From positions 1 to 28,059 of the IMG/VR virus record IMGVR_UViG_3300030388_001169: a stretch of DNA of 28,059 bases; one strand, 5' to 3'. The stretch is from a virus. Both the position numbers and the translations under genes were made by a program. Each line of letters opens with the position of its first letter. The first letter of the stretch is position 1. Below the pieces are notes generated by a model. It was given only the letters and a program-made list of their open reading frames with translations. It made no database searches and was not told where the DNA came from. Shown piece after piece: positions 16,541 through 25,468 of the stretch.

Positions 16541-19500
16541 ATGGAAGAACAATTAAAACAACTATACGAATTATATCTAAGAAAGAGTTTACTAAGTAAA
16601 GAGACTACTTTTGAAATGTTTTCTCAAGCAGACGACAAGTTAAAGCAGGGCTTGTACGACTTAGGGGTAAAAAACAAGCTTTTAAGTAGCGAAACAGATT
16701 TCAATACTTTTTCTTCAGCTTGGGGAGTAAAAAAAAAAGATGTTTCAGAACCTATTTCTCCAACGGATCCTACGGGTTCTGTTTCTGCGCCTACGGATCC
16801 TGCTATTTCTTCGGGATCTTCAAATCCAGAGCCTAATACTCCGATAGACCCTACAGGTGGAGAGGCTCCAAATCAATTTGCTCAACAGCCAGTTGTGGAA
16901 GAGGAAGGGGTGGCAATAACCAATGCTGAGCCTGAAGAAGAACCCCAAGATCCAATTACAGATATATATGGAAATGGGAAATTTACTATTAAGAATAGTC
17001 AAGAAAAAGATACTTACTTAGAGGATATAGTGGGTAAAAATTCAGTAACAGATTTTATTAGTGATATATATAGATCAGGTAAAGCTGGGTTTATTCAAGG
17101 AAACACAGCGGACGAATCTCTGGAATTATTATATGATGGTAGTGACGCTACTTCTGAAGATATACAGGATTTTTTAGCTGCTCAAAGAAGATTGGCCGCA
17201 AATGGTCAAACAGACGAGATGGCTAACTTTAACAATATATATGATAATGCAGATAATAAAGCGATAGGGTTTATGGAGGGTATGGCTAAAAACCCTTCAG
17301 TTATTTTTCAGTTACTAGCCGAAACAGTTACTCAAATGTTTAACACGGCATCAATTTCCGCAGCAGGAGGAGTACTTGGTACTGCCGCAGCAGGAGGAGC
17401 CGCAGTAGGTGTAGGTTTTGGTGGTGTAGGTGCTATTCCAGGAGCGGGAGCAGCAGTTTTTAACCCAGTTACTTTAAGAATTGCTTTTGGGGCAGCAGGA
17501 GCAGCACTAGAAACAGGTTTATCTTTTTCTCAGTTCTTACAAAAAGAATTAGACACTCGTAATCTTGAAATGAATGAGGCAAATATAAAGGAAGTTTTAA
17601 ACGATCCTGAGGCTTTATCTAGAATTAGATTAAACTCTTTAGGTAGAGGTGGTATTATAGGAACAATAGACGCATTAGCTGCTGGAGGTGGTAGTTTATT
17701 AGTAACGGGAGCGGCAAAAGCTGGATCAACAGTTGCAAGACGTAAATTATTAGCAGCAGGAGCAGATGCTATTGGAGGAGGTGTAGGAGAAACCGCTGCA
17801 ATTTTAGCTACAGAAGGTGTAGACGCATTAGATGTTAGGGAGATAGGTTTTGAAACGATTGGTGGGATTGGTAAAACTCCAATAAGTTATGCAATAACAA
17901 AGTATAGGGGTAAAATGCCTACATATACAATTAAAGGCAAGCCTGTGGAATCTGGTTTAATGGCTGAGGCTGTATTTGACTCTAGTGATGAGGCTTTTTT
18001 GGGTATGAATATAGATATTCAAAACGATCCTGATCTTAAGAATGAATACTCTAAGAGAAAGATGAAGTTGCTTGCTGGTCAAGATATAAGGTTAAAATTA
18101 CAAGAAGCTGGAGTAAGTGAAACAAACATTGATGCGCTTGTTGATTTAGAATTAGAAAAGAATAAATTTACAGGTAATGATACGGAAGCTGGAAAAGAAA
18201 AATTACGAGAAATTAAAAATAAAATAGCAGAATTAAGCGGCTATACAGAAGAAACCCAAATAACGAAAGATGAGGTGGATGCTGAAAATGAACAAATAGA
18301 AACCGAGTATGAAGACGAGGTAGATGCTTTAGATGCTAAATATTTCAAGATAAGCCCACTAAACAGAATACTAAGAGCCGCAGGTAAGGAGTATTCACTG
18401 GCTCAAAGAAATATGAATATGACTGATGAAGAGTCGGCAGAAAAGGATGCTGCTTACGAGGCTGCGGAAGATAAAAAACTAGAAAGATTAAGCGAATTAA
18501 AAAAACAAACAGATGCTGGGGCAGACAATGTGTTAAGTTCAGCAGAAATATCAAAGAGAGAACAGTATCTTTTAGATCTTGAGTATGAAAAATTAGTAAG
18601 AGAGTCTAATAAAAAAGATCAAAAAATAAAAGAGAATATTGAATTAACTGAAGAGGAGAAGAAAATTGCTTTAGATAATAATCAAGCAGAATTTAAACAA
18701 AAAGTAGAAGAAATAAATAAAAAATCCGATGCCATTCAAAAGTCAAGCACAGAGAAGGTGGATGCACAAGAATCTTCCGAAGATAGCCCAAAGGTGGGAG
18801 CAGGAGACGGAATCCCTTCAGTCACTCCCAACGAAAAAGGAAAGAAAAACGCCAATAAAAACCAATCGCCAAAGGAGGTCGCTGATGACGAGAAGGAGAA
18901 GAAGTTAGTACAAAATCAAAAAACTTATAATATAGTTAGAGATAAAAGTGGCGAGGTTGTTTCTATAAATGATAAAAAAGGAAAACCTTTAAAAGGAAAA
19001 AGACTAGCTACAGCTGAAAAAAATATTATTAATAATGATTTAAATGTAGATGAAGGGAAAAAAGCTGAGACTAATCCTGGCATGACGGTGGATCAATATA
19101 ATGAAGACATAGCAGACAATAGCGATAATATAAGAGAGATAGCTGAGGCTATAGAGCAAGAAGAACTAAGTTCTAAAGAGAAAAAGAATCAGTCAGAACA
19201 AGATCAAGAAAACGAAGATAATAGAACTTACAGGGGTACAATTTCAGAAGCTGATTTTGCCAGGTATAATGACAAAAATAATCTTCCTAAAGATAAAAGA
19301 AGTAGAATCTGGAAATTTATTAGCAAGCCTGTAAAAGATGCGTTAGGTAGAGAGACGAATGTGGGTGGGGAAGGTTTTGATAATATGATAGAAAATATTG
19401 CTGAGGAGAGTGGGCAGACTATTGAGGCTGTAATGGAAGAATACTTTAATTATATCCTTTCTGAAAAAGAACCAAAAAGAAATCCTAGGGCTATTCTTAA

Positions 19501-22500
19501 TGCATTAAAAGACAGGTTTAAGGCAGTAACAGGGGTTAGACCAACAAAAGCTAATGTAAAAGCGGCGGTAAATAAAAAATTAGAATCGGCTCAGCAACAA
19601 GTTGCTCAAGAAGAAGCGGCCGAGAAAGACAAACAGGCTCAAGAAGTTGATCTTAAGAATGAGATTCAAGAAAATGTATTTAAACGTTTAACTGAAATGG
19701 ATTTTTCTAAAGGTTTTAAATCTATACGAGACTATTTAAAAACATTGAGAGAAGATGATAAGATTTCTTTTAAGCAGATGTCTTTAATCATGGATCAAAT
19801 TGAAAAAACCTCATTTGATAATGAAAAGTCAAGAGATAAAACTGTAAATTATATAAAGAAAGTATTAAGTGATATATCTGTAAGGTCAGAACAAAGAACA
19901 TTAAGAAAATTAGCAGCACAAGCTAAGAAAAATATCAAAAAACTTATAGGTAGAATGTTAGCTGGCAAAGAAGATGGTTCGACTATATCTTTAGAAGCAC
20001 AACTATCATCATTAGTAAATATAGATCCATCTGTTATTCCAAATAAAGTATATAATACTTATAAGTCTATTATAGAGCAAATAGGTCAGCGTACTAAAGC
20101 GTATGATAAAAAAAATATAACGGAGGCTAGTGTTATGGCTGAAAAGGTTCAAGAGGTATTAGCAGCCGTAGCTGAACAAGAACAAACTCTTCCACAGCTT
20201 ACTCAGGCGTTTAATAATTTTGAGGGAAAAGTATTATATAAAAACGGTAAGGTTAATTATTTAGACACTATAGCTAAAATGCTTAAGGATAATGTTATTA
20301 CAGAGGAAGATGCCGATTTGATGAAAAAATATAAAAAGGATATTAATAGTAAGCCAGATGCTCAACCCAAAACAGCAGAGGAAATAGCAGAAGAAAAAAA
20401 GGTTTTAATTGACGAAATTAAAAATATCAAAGTAGATAGTGACAGAACAGCTCCAGCAAGCCCAAAAAGTTTTCCTTCTGAAATATCAAGAAGAGCAGCT
20501 TACGCTTTTAATAAACTAATAAAAGACATATCAGCTATAGAGGGGTTGTCTGTAGATGATTTAAAATTAATTATAAGAACTGTAGACTCTTTAAATAAGG
20601 GTTATATGCCAGTTTCGTTAATTAGTAATTTAAGCTCAAAACTTAATGCTAATAAAAATGTAGCTAAAGTAGCGGATAAATTTAGCAAATTTGATTTTTT
20701 AAGTGTTTCAAAACTATACGCTAAAGTAACCTCCTTATTTAACAAGAAAGAAAACTTTGCTTTAAGTGCTATAAAAAGAAATACACTATATGGTATTGAT
20801 CAGTTGTTAAATAATTTTGGATCTATGGATCTTTATAATTCACTATTTAAGCCTATGGCTAAAGCTTACTCTTCTTTTAAAACTGCTAACCAGCAGGATG
20901 GAAACCTAAGAGAAAAGGCTTCAAAACTTTTAAATAGACAGTTTCTAAAAAACTCAAACAAAATTATTGAGTCTAAGTATAAGCAAATGCTTTATCGTAT
21001 TCAGCTAGAATATATATCTAATCCAGAGTTAAGAGATAAAAAATTACAAAGTGCAGATAAGTGGTTGGCTGAAAGCATAAGGGATTATGAGAAAGGAACA
21101 GAGAATCCAGACAAAAGAGTAGTAAATTTATTAAAAAAACTACAGGAAAAATTTGTTGAAGATGGAGCGTTGAATAATGATAAACTTTTTAATAGCTTTA
21201 GTAAAAGAGAAAAGCAAGCATTAGAAATTTTACAAAGCATAGATACTAAAAACCAAGAGAAAGCTCAATTTGCAGCAGAAAGAAGAGGAGAAGGTTTTAT
21301 TCCAAGAATTAATTATGTTCATATTGCTGTTAAGCCTAGTATAAGTGATAAGATATCTGATCCTAACAAGGACATTATAGAAAATTTTATAAGCTCTTCA
21401 TCCGTCAATAGACCTTCTACAAAATCTAAGGCTGGTATAGAGCGTACGGGAGCTGTTAGTCCTATTTACTGGGATTCTTTCCAGGCTTCGGCAAGAGGAT
21501 CTAAGTTTACAAACCTAGATTTTTATATGACTGACGGGGTTAAAGAATCTAACTTTGCTGTTAATAAATTAATAAGAACTATTAATGAACAAAATCCTGA
21601 TGGTGTTCCTGAAAACACCCAGAGAATATTAACAGCTTTAGCCGACGCTCAAAAAGAGGTTATTAATAATGTATTAGTAGATAGTTACACAGATAATACT
21701 TTTGCGGGCGAGATAATTAGTAAAATACAAAAACTAGGTTATTACACTATGTTAGCTGGTGCTAAAAGGTTTAGTGCTGAGGTTATAGCCAATATGCAAT
21801 TTGCTATTACACACCCTGTTCTTTTTGCTCAAGGAATAGGTATGGCTAATCGCCTTCCTAATGCCACTTCTTTGTCTACTATAATGAAAAACTTAGGGTC
21901 TTCAGTAACCACAAGGGTAACAGGGTCTGGATTAAATTCATCTAAGATTGACACTGGCTTATTAAACACTAGAGAAACAGCAGGAGACACCTTAAGTAGT
22001 AAAATGGGTAATAAAATTATGCAAATATGGAGGTTGTCTGGAAAGAACTGGAGCAAAGGAGTTTCTATAATAGCTGAATCTATTATTAGCGCACCTGATA
22101 AGATGATTACACAACCATTCTGGAAAGCTACTTTTGCAAATACTTATAAGAAAGAGACTGGTAAAAAACCTGATTGGACAAAGCTTGAGGCTAATGATGA
22201 GGTATATATAACAGAAAACAAAGAGGCGTTAGACGCTGCAACAGACGCTGCTGATAGGTGGACTAATACCGTTGGTTCTTCTGACAATCCTTTTATGAGA
22301 TCAATTAAAGATGCTAACCCTAAAACTCCTCTTGGTGTAATTTTTGCTAATTACAATAGTTTTATGTTAAACTTCTTAAAACAAGAATTTATATCAGCTC
22401 GTCAAGGTACCTATGAGTTAATGGGTAAAGGAGACAGAACAAAGGCTCAAGGGGCGCAGCTTTTAGCGGCAGTTAGTTTAAGAATGACAGCGTATACTTT

Positions 22501-23221
22501 TGTGTTAAAAGTAATGAATGACGCATTGTTTGAGGCATTAGATCTTGATGATGAAGATGATGAGCCTAAAGATATAGAGCTGCAATTAGCTCAGTCTCTA
22601 GCAACATCATTTACAGGATTACTTTTAGGAAGAAACTTTGGTAATCTAAACAGGGCAGCACAAGCGTATTTTATAGAGATGGGTAATGAAGGTTTTGGTC
22701 AAGACTTAAGAGATGGAGAGTATGATCGCTATAGAGATGCAATTCAATTTGATGCGTTAGGTAATGCGGGAGATGGAGATAAGTTTCTTACAAGTTTTTT
22801 AGGAGCGTATACACCTCTAGTTAACTCAATGCTTTTTGGTTTAAAAAAATATACCGAAAAAGATTTTAAGGAAGGAGGATCCGCTAGAGAGAGACAAATA
22901 AGAGAAAAAGAAGAAAGAGTACCTCTTGAGTTGTTGGGTAATTTGGGTATGGTACCTTTATACAAAGATGTTAAAAGCCTTTTGATAAAAGATATCTATA
23001 AAGGAATGGGTAAAAAAGAAAAGACTTACAATAAACAAGAACTACTTAAGCTAAAAAGAAAAAACCCAACAGTATATAGAAATTATATTTTTAAGAAAAA
23101 AACAGAAAAATACGACAGAGATTTAATAAAATATAATACTTATAGAGCAAATACTCGTAAATGGAAAAAAGAAAACCCAAATACAAAACGCCCAATTAAA
23201 CCAAGAAGACCTAGAAGATGA
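16541..23221 (+). CDS. Giant internal virion/DNA-ejection protein (2226 aa)
   Basis: The longest gene in the window. The N-terminus has two tandem copies of a 20-residue motif (residues 8-27 and 38-57; LYELYLRKSLLS and LYDLGVKNKLLS), then a Pro/Thr-rich linker (65-115). Residues about 250-455 are Gly/Ala-rich and hydrophobic (GGVLGTAAAGGAAVGVGFGG), suggesting membrane insertion. Residues 480-1270 are highly charged and coiled-coil-like; the later part has globular helical blocks (KNWSKGVSIIAESIISAPDK, RWTNTVGSSDNPFMRS, LGVIFANYNSFMLNFLKQEF), and the end is very basic (NTKRPIKPRRPRR). The layout fits a T7 gp16-type protein forming a trans-envelope channel. I see no RNA polymerase Asp triad, lysozyme or peptidase signature, so a crAss-type virion RNA polymerase is not supported. 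Its stop overlaps the next start (ATGA). Confidence 0.6.
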   Translation: MEEQLKQLYELYLRKSLLSKETTFEMFSQADDKLKQGLYDLGVKNKLLSSETDFNTFSSAWGVKKKDVSEPISPTDPTGSVSAPTDPAISSGSSNPEPNTPIDPTGGEAPNQFAQQPVVEEEGVAITNAEPEEEPQDPITDIYGNGKFTIKNSQEKDTYLEDIVGKNSVTDFISDIYRSGKAGFIQGNTADESLELLYDGSDATSEDIQDFLAAQRRLAANGQTDEMANFNNIYDNADNKAIGFMEGMAKNPSVIFQLLAETVTQMFNTASISAAGGVLGTAAAGGAAVGVGFGGVGAIPGAGAAVFNPVTLRIAFGAAGAALETGLSFSQFLQKELDTRNLEMNEANIKEVLNDPEALSRIRLNSLGRGGIIGTIDALAAGGGSLLVTGAAKAGSTVARRKLLAAGADAIGGGVGETAAILATEGVDALDVREIGFETIGGIGKTPISYAITKYRGKMPTYTIKGKPVESGLMAEAVFDSSDEAFLGMNIDIQNDPDLKNEYSKRKMKLLAGQDIRLKLQEAGVSETNIDALVDLELEKNKFTGNDTEAGKEKLREIKNKIAELSGYTEETQITKDEVDAENEQIETEYEDEVDALDAKYFKISPLNRILRAAGKEYSLAQRNMNMTDEESAEKDAAYEAAEDKKLERLSELKKQTDAGADNVLSSAEISKREQYLLDLEYEKLVRESNKKDQKIKENIELTEEEKKIALDNNQAEFKQKVEEINKKSDAIQKSSTEKVDAQESSEDSPKVGAGDGIPSVTPNEKGKKNANKNQSPKEVADDEKEKKLVQNQKTYNIVRDKSGEVVSINDKKGKPLKGKRLATAEKNIINNDLNVDEGKKAETNPGMTVDQYNEDIADNSDNIREIAEAIEQEELSSKEKKNQSEQDQENEDNRTYRGTISEADFARYNDKNNLPKDKRSRIWKFISKPVKDALGRETNVGGEGFDNMIENIAEESGQTIEAVMEEYFNYILSEKEPKRNPRAILNALKDRFKAVTGVRPTKANVKAAVNKKLESAQQQVAQEEAAEKDKQAQEVDLKNEIQENVFKRLTEMDFSKGFKSIRDYLKTLREDDKISFKQMSLIMDQIEKTSFDNEKSRDKTVNYIKKVLSDISVRSEQRTLRKLAAQAKKNIKKLIGRMLAGKEDGSTISLEAQLSSLVNIDPSVIPNKVYNTYKSIIEQIGQRTKAYDKKNITEASVMAEKVQEVLAAVAEQEQTLPQLTQAFNNFEGKVLYKNGKVNYLDTIAKMLKDNVITEEDADLMKKYKKDINSKPDAQPKTAEEIAEEKKVLIDEIKNIKVDSDRTAPASPKSFPSEISRRAAYAFNKLIKDISAIEGLSVDDLKLIIRTVDSLNKGYMPVSLISNLSSKLNANKNVAKVADKFSKFDFLSVSKLYAKVTSLFNKKENFALSAIKRNTLYGIDQLLNNFGSMDLYNSLFKPMAKAYSSFKTANQQDGNLREKASKLLNRQFLKNSNKIIESKYKQMLYRIQLEYISNPELRDKKLQSADKWLAESIRDYEKGTENPDKRVVNLLKKLQEKFVEDGALNNDKLFNSFSKREKQALEILQSIDTKNQEKAQFAAERRGEGFIPRINYVHIAVKPSISDKISDPNKDIIENFISSSSVNRPSTKSKAGIERTGAVSPIYWDSFQASARGSKFTNLDFYMTDGVKESNFAVNKLIRTINEQNPDGVPENTQRILTALADAQKEVINNVLVDSYTDNTFAGEIISKIQKLGYYTMLAGAKRFSAEVIANMQFAITHPVLFAQGIGMANRLPNATSLSTIMKNLGSSVTTRVTGSGLNSSKIDTGLLNTRETAGDTLSSKMGNKIMQIWRLSGKNWSKGVSIIAESIISAPDKMITQPFWKATFANTYKKETGKKPDWTKLEANDEVYITENKEALDAATDAADRWTNTVGSSDNPFMRSIKDANPKTPLGVIFANYNSFMLNFLKQEFISARQGTYELMGKGDRTKAQGAQLLAAVSLRMTAYTFVLKVMNDALFEALDLDDEDDEPKDIELQLAQSLATSFTGLLLGRNFGNLNRAAQAYFIEMGNEGFGQDLRDGEYDRYRDAIQFDALGNAGDGDKFLTSFLGAYTPLVNSMLFGLKKYTEKDFKEGGSARERQIREKEERVPLELLGNLGMVPLYKDVKSLLIKDIYKGMGKKEKTYNKQELLKLKRKNPTVYRNYIFKKKTEKYDRDLIKYNTYRANTRKWKKENPNTKRPIKPRRPRR

Positions 23222-23466
23222 TTTTTGACGAAGACAAGTGCATGAATAATTCTTACCTTTTACTTACAGGTAAAAAAAAATTAAACGATTTTTTTAAAAG
23301 TAAAGAAGATTTGTATTTTATTCATAATCCTGATGAGCCTATATTACATGGAGAAAATGAAGTTTATGATGTTTTAATAGATCATTTTATTTACACTGAA
23401 GAATATGAAAAATGTCAGGAGCTAGTAAAAATTAAAAATGAAACATCCCAGGTTTCTTTTCTCTAA
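23218..23466 (+). CDS. Small protein of unknown function, last gene of the virion module (82 aa)
   Basis: The ATG overlaps the TGA of the giant protein gene in an ATGA arrangement, which suggests translational coupling. The product is acidic with one long helical-looking C-terminus (EEYEKCQELVKIKNETSQVS) and the segment FFKSKEDLYFIHNPDEPILH. No membrane segment and no recognised motif. A second in-frame ATG at 23242 (MNNSYLLL) is a possible alternative start. Its last 35 nt overlap, on the opposite strand, the end of a 54-residue gene. Confidence 0.6.
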   Translation: MIFDEDKCMNNSYLLLTGKKKLNDFFKSKEDLYFIHNPDEPILHGENEVYDVLIDHFIYTEEYEKCQELVKIKNETSQVSFL

Positions 23467-23596
23467 CAATATCCCAGTTTTTTATATCCCTGTTTCTTTC
23501 ATATTGTTCTAAACTCTTTTTTATATCATCTGTGTTAAAATTAACAGACCCCTTACTCCCGTCATTGAGAGTATACGAACAAAAATAACTTTTCAT
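23432..23596 (-). CDS. Small protein of unknown function, last gene of the leftward module (54 aa)
   Basis: On the minus strand the metallophosphoesterase stop TAA overlaps an ATG by one base (TAATG; 23594-23598). The frame stays open for 54 residues: MKSYFCSYTLNDGSKGSVNF, then NTDDIKKSLEQYERNRDIKN, then WDIVREKKPGMFHF and TAA at 23432-23434. The coupled start, a balanced composition with a helical DIKKSLEQYE stretch, and the filling of an otherwise empty 129-nt gap support a real gene. The 3' end overlaps the rightward 82-residue gene by 35 nt. No function can be assigned. Confidence 0.6.
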   Translation of the reverse strand: MKSYFCSYTLNDGSKGSVNFNTDDIKKSLEQYERNRDIKNWDIVREKKPGMFHF

Positions 23597-24705
23597 TAAA
23601 AATAATGTGTTAATCGTGCTACTTGTCCTGTTTCCTTGCTATGTATAAACCCCTCACAAGCCAAGGGAGCGCCTGTAAAGCCTTTTCTTGAATGCCAGCT
23701 ATCAGCAGAAGAAGGAGACCTCATATACTCTACAGTAACCCCTATAAAGTCTTTACCATCTCTCCATTTGTGTTTTATCTTGTGATGTAAATGATGTAAA
23801 TACCAGTATCTATGCGTTGTTTGCGCCCAATCCGAAGGGTTTTCTTGAGCCATAAGAAGAGGAAGGTTGTCCATTTTTGCTCCATCTCCATGTTCTATAC
23901 CTAGTAGATTAGTTCCGTACTTGTAATACTTTCTGTGCGCCACGCTAATATCAAACGTAATGTCTTTAGCTTTTCTAAACCAACTTTGCAATGTATGCGC
24001 TAAATGAAATCCACTTTGATAATCATGATTACTCATGCTGTGTACAATGTCTACAGGGCCTATTTTTCTTAACATCTCAACACATCTTACATAAAGAGTT
24101 AATGCTATCTCATAATGTTCCCACCATTTTTTGTCCGTGTCCTGATACGTTCCTTTCGTTGTGGTTGAATACACATTATCTATATGCAGTACATCATTAC
24201 CAATACAAAACAAGACTCTTTCTATGGGAAATCCTTTAGCTTTCTCTATCAGGCCAGTTACCCCCTCTATTACTCTATTAACGGCAATCTCGCAATTATA
24301 TTCTTGATTAGTCTCTATCACACTAGCATACTTACCTATATGAATGTCTGCTGGATTTATTACTAACAGGTGTGTTCCTGGATTTCTTTTAATTATCTTG
24401 TAGTCAGGAGAGTAGGTTGCTATAAAATCATTTACTTTTCCAAACAACTGATCTTCATCTAGGTCTAAGTTTTCTTTAGTTACAATAGAAAATCTATACT
24501 CTCCGCCCCCGCTCTGCCAGTGCTTAACACTTACAATATCATTCTTATCAATACCCCTGTTTTCGCAATGAATATCTAATGCTGTATTGTTATTTATATT
24601 TTCTAAAGGATTTGCTCTTTTTTGTAATATAACGTCTACCTCTTCTTTGGAGAGTCTTAATCTTTTCCCGTACTCTTTGCTTTGTTTTTTTATTTTAGAT
24701 TTCAT
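23596..24705 (-). CDS. Calcineurin-like metallophosphoesterase (369 aa)
   Basis: Residues from about 112 to the end carry the metallophosphoesterase motifs in order: D-x-H in NPADIHIGK (D120, H122), G-N-D in CIGNDVLHID (169-171), N-H-D in MSNHDYQ (226-228), a metal-ligand His in GIEHGDGAK (H272), and HHLHH (304-308) in place of the final G-x-H. Such enzymes bind two metal ions and cleave phosphodiesters; Mre11/SbcD-type nucleases share the fold. The first 110 residues are a separate basic region (KKQSKEYGKRLRLSKEEVDV, then KHWQSGGGEYRFSIV) that could bind DNA. The neighbours (nuclease and helicases) favour a DNA-processing role, although the substrate is not known. ATG 24705 overlaps the upstream gene by 11 nt. 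Confidence 0.85.
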   Translation of the reverse strand: MKSKIKKQSKEYGKRLRLSKEEVDVILQKRANPLENINNNTALDIHCENRGIDKNDIVSVKHWQSGGGEYRFSIVTKENLDLDEDQLFGKVNDFIATYSPDYKIIKRNPGTHLLVINPADIHIGKYASVIETNQEYNCEIAVNRVIEGVTGLIEKAKGFPIERVLFCIGNDVLHIDNVYSTTTKGTYQDTDKKWWEHYEIALTLYVRCVEMLRKIGPVDIVHSMSNHDYQSGFHLAHTLQSWFRKAKDITFDISVAHRKYYKYGTNLLGIEHGDGAKMDNLPLLMAQENPSDWAQTTHRYWYLHHLHHKIKHKWRDGKDFIGVTVEYMRSPSSADSWHSRKGFTGAPLACEGFIHSKETGQVARLTHYF

Positions 24706-24886
24706 CTGTTAGAGATTGAATTAGGTCAGCCAAAACTTTAATTAAATCTTGTGCCTTCTTCTTTGCATTTTCATGCTCTCTATCCATTAAATCTTCGTAA
24801 AGCTCATCTCCGAATTTATGTACAGCGTCAGTTACATAGGTGATGTGGCTTATAATAGGGGTGTCTTCTGGTGCTACTCTAGGCAT
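24695..24886 (-). CDS. Small protein of unknown function (63 aa)
   Basis: Starts MPRVAPEDTPIISHITYVTD and continues as an amphipathic, probably coiled-coil helix (GDELYEDLMDREHENAKKKA, QDLIKVLADLIQSL). A longer reading would begin at a TTG at 24904, but that TTG is the end of a TATATTTG promoter box on the same strand (24902-24909), so the ATG at 24886 is the better start. The stop overlaps the metallophosphoesterase start by 11 nt. The small helical form could suit a partner or regulator of that enzyme; this is speculative. Confidence 0.6.
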   Translation of the reverse strand: MPRVAPEDTPIISHITYVTDAVHKFGDELYEDLMDREHENAKKKAQDLIKVLADLIQSLTDEI

Positions 24887-24901
24887 TTGATTTGGTTTTA
24901 T

Positions 24902-24909
24902 CAAATATA
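24902..24909 (-). promoter_or_regulatory. Putative promoter -7 box (TATATTTG, minus strand)
   Basis: Plus-strand CAAATATA reads TATATTTG on the minus strand, matching TAnnTTTG and identical to the box at 5672-5679. It lies mainly in the 37-nt gap between the ATG at 24886 and the end of the 113-residue gene (24924), 15 nt before the ATG. It could give the metallophosphoesterase group its own transcript. No clear -33 TTG. Confidence 0.45.
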
Positions 24910-24923
24910 AAAAAATATTTAAC

Positions 24924-25265
24924 TCAGCCTATTAATTTTGGGTTTTTTATATAACAATTTAAAAGCATAAGATCTAAGTATTCGTCCATGCTAATTAATG
25001 TTACGTCTGTTAAGGTAGTAAACTCATTTTTTATCCTCACAAATTCTAAAGCAAATGTAATTGGCTCTCCAATGCTATGAACAATACAACCCCCTAAAAC
25101 GTAAGAGGTAAAATGATTTACAGGCATTAATTTTAAATTTTGTTCTATGAACCTTGCTATTCTTAATGCGGTATAAAGATCAAATTTCCCCAGCTCATCC
25201 ATGAAAGAATCATCTACATCATACCCCTTATCCTCTATATACTTCTGTCTTAATTCCGTGTTCAT
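24924..25265 (-). CDS. Protein of unknown function (113 aa)
   Basis: A soluble, acidic protein: MNTELRQKYIEDKGYDVDDS, then LGKFDLYTALRIARFIEQNL, a hydrophobic patch YVLGGCIVHSIGEPITFALE, and an end rich in Leu, Met and Asp (ISMDEYLDLMLLNCYI). The patch is too short and interrupted to be a confident membrane segment. No known motif is recognised. The start overlaps the 3' end of the VRR-NUC gene by 38 nt in another frame, an unusually long overlap for this genome; no internal ATG close by looks better, and the ATG at 25265 is followed by a natural N-terminus. It is followed by a promoter box for the next gene. Confidence 0.55.
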   Translation of the reverse strand: MNTELRQKYIEDKGYDVDDSFMDELGKFDLYTALRIARFIEQNLKLMPVNHFTSYVLGGCIVHSIGEPITFALEFVRIKNEFTTLTDVTLISMDEYLDLMLLNCYIKNPKLIG

Positions 25266-25467
25266 TTAACTGCTTTAATCTAAATTGTTGTATAACTGAT
25301 AACTTACCCTTAGGTTTTTTTATTTCAGAAAACAATACATCTGAGTTCTTTGGAATAGCTATTAAATCAGGAATACCATTTTTGTTTGTCATGGTTAACT
25401 TGATAACATAATACCCTTCGTCCTCCAGTTGGCTAATCCTTTTTGCTTGGATCTGTTGCTCTGTCAT
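25228..25467 (-). CDS. VRR-NUC family nuclease (79 aa)
   Basis: A short PD-(D/E)xK nuclease of VRR-NUC type. Visible motifs are E15 in SQLEDEG, the GIPD turn (31-34) with catalytic Asp34, then SEIKKPKGKLS with Glu48 and Lys50, and Q60 in the following helix (VIQQFRLKQLNEHGIKTEV). Size and motif spacing match stand-alone phage VRR-NUC proteins, usually placed beside an SNF2-like helicase, as here (1 nt gap to the helicase stop). Such proteins are thought to be structure-specific DNA nucleases, perhaps acting on replication or recombination intermediates. All key residues are present, so it should be active. Confidence 0.88.
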   Translation of the reverse strand: MTEQQIQAKRISQLEDEGYYVIKLTMTNKNGIPDLIAIPKNSDVLFSEIKKPKGKLSVIQQFRLKQLNEHGIKTEVYRG

Positions 25468-25468
25468 A

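Noticed and set aside
18871-18905. AAAGGAGGT followed by ATG, looking like a Shine-Dalgarno site and internal start
   Set aside because: The ATG at 18885 is out of frame with the giant gene and gives only a 7-codon Arg-rich peptide; the genome otherwise does not use Shine-Dalgarno sites.
16541-23221. Virion RNA polymerase of the crAss type in the giant protein
   Set aside because: No Asp-rich catalytic triad (D-x-D-x-D type) or other polymerase block is visible; the Gly/Ala-rich hydrophobic region and the core-gene order fit an ejection protein better.
23991-24366. Plus-strand open frames of 60-82 codons opposite the metallophosphoesterase
   Set aside because: They are shadows of a motif-complete gene on the other strand, have biased compositions and no start context.
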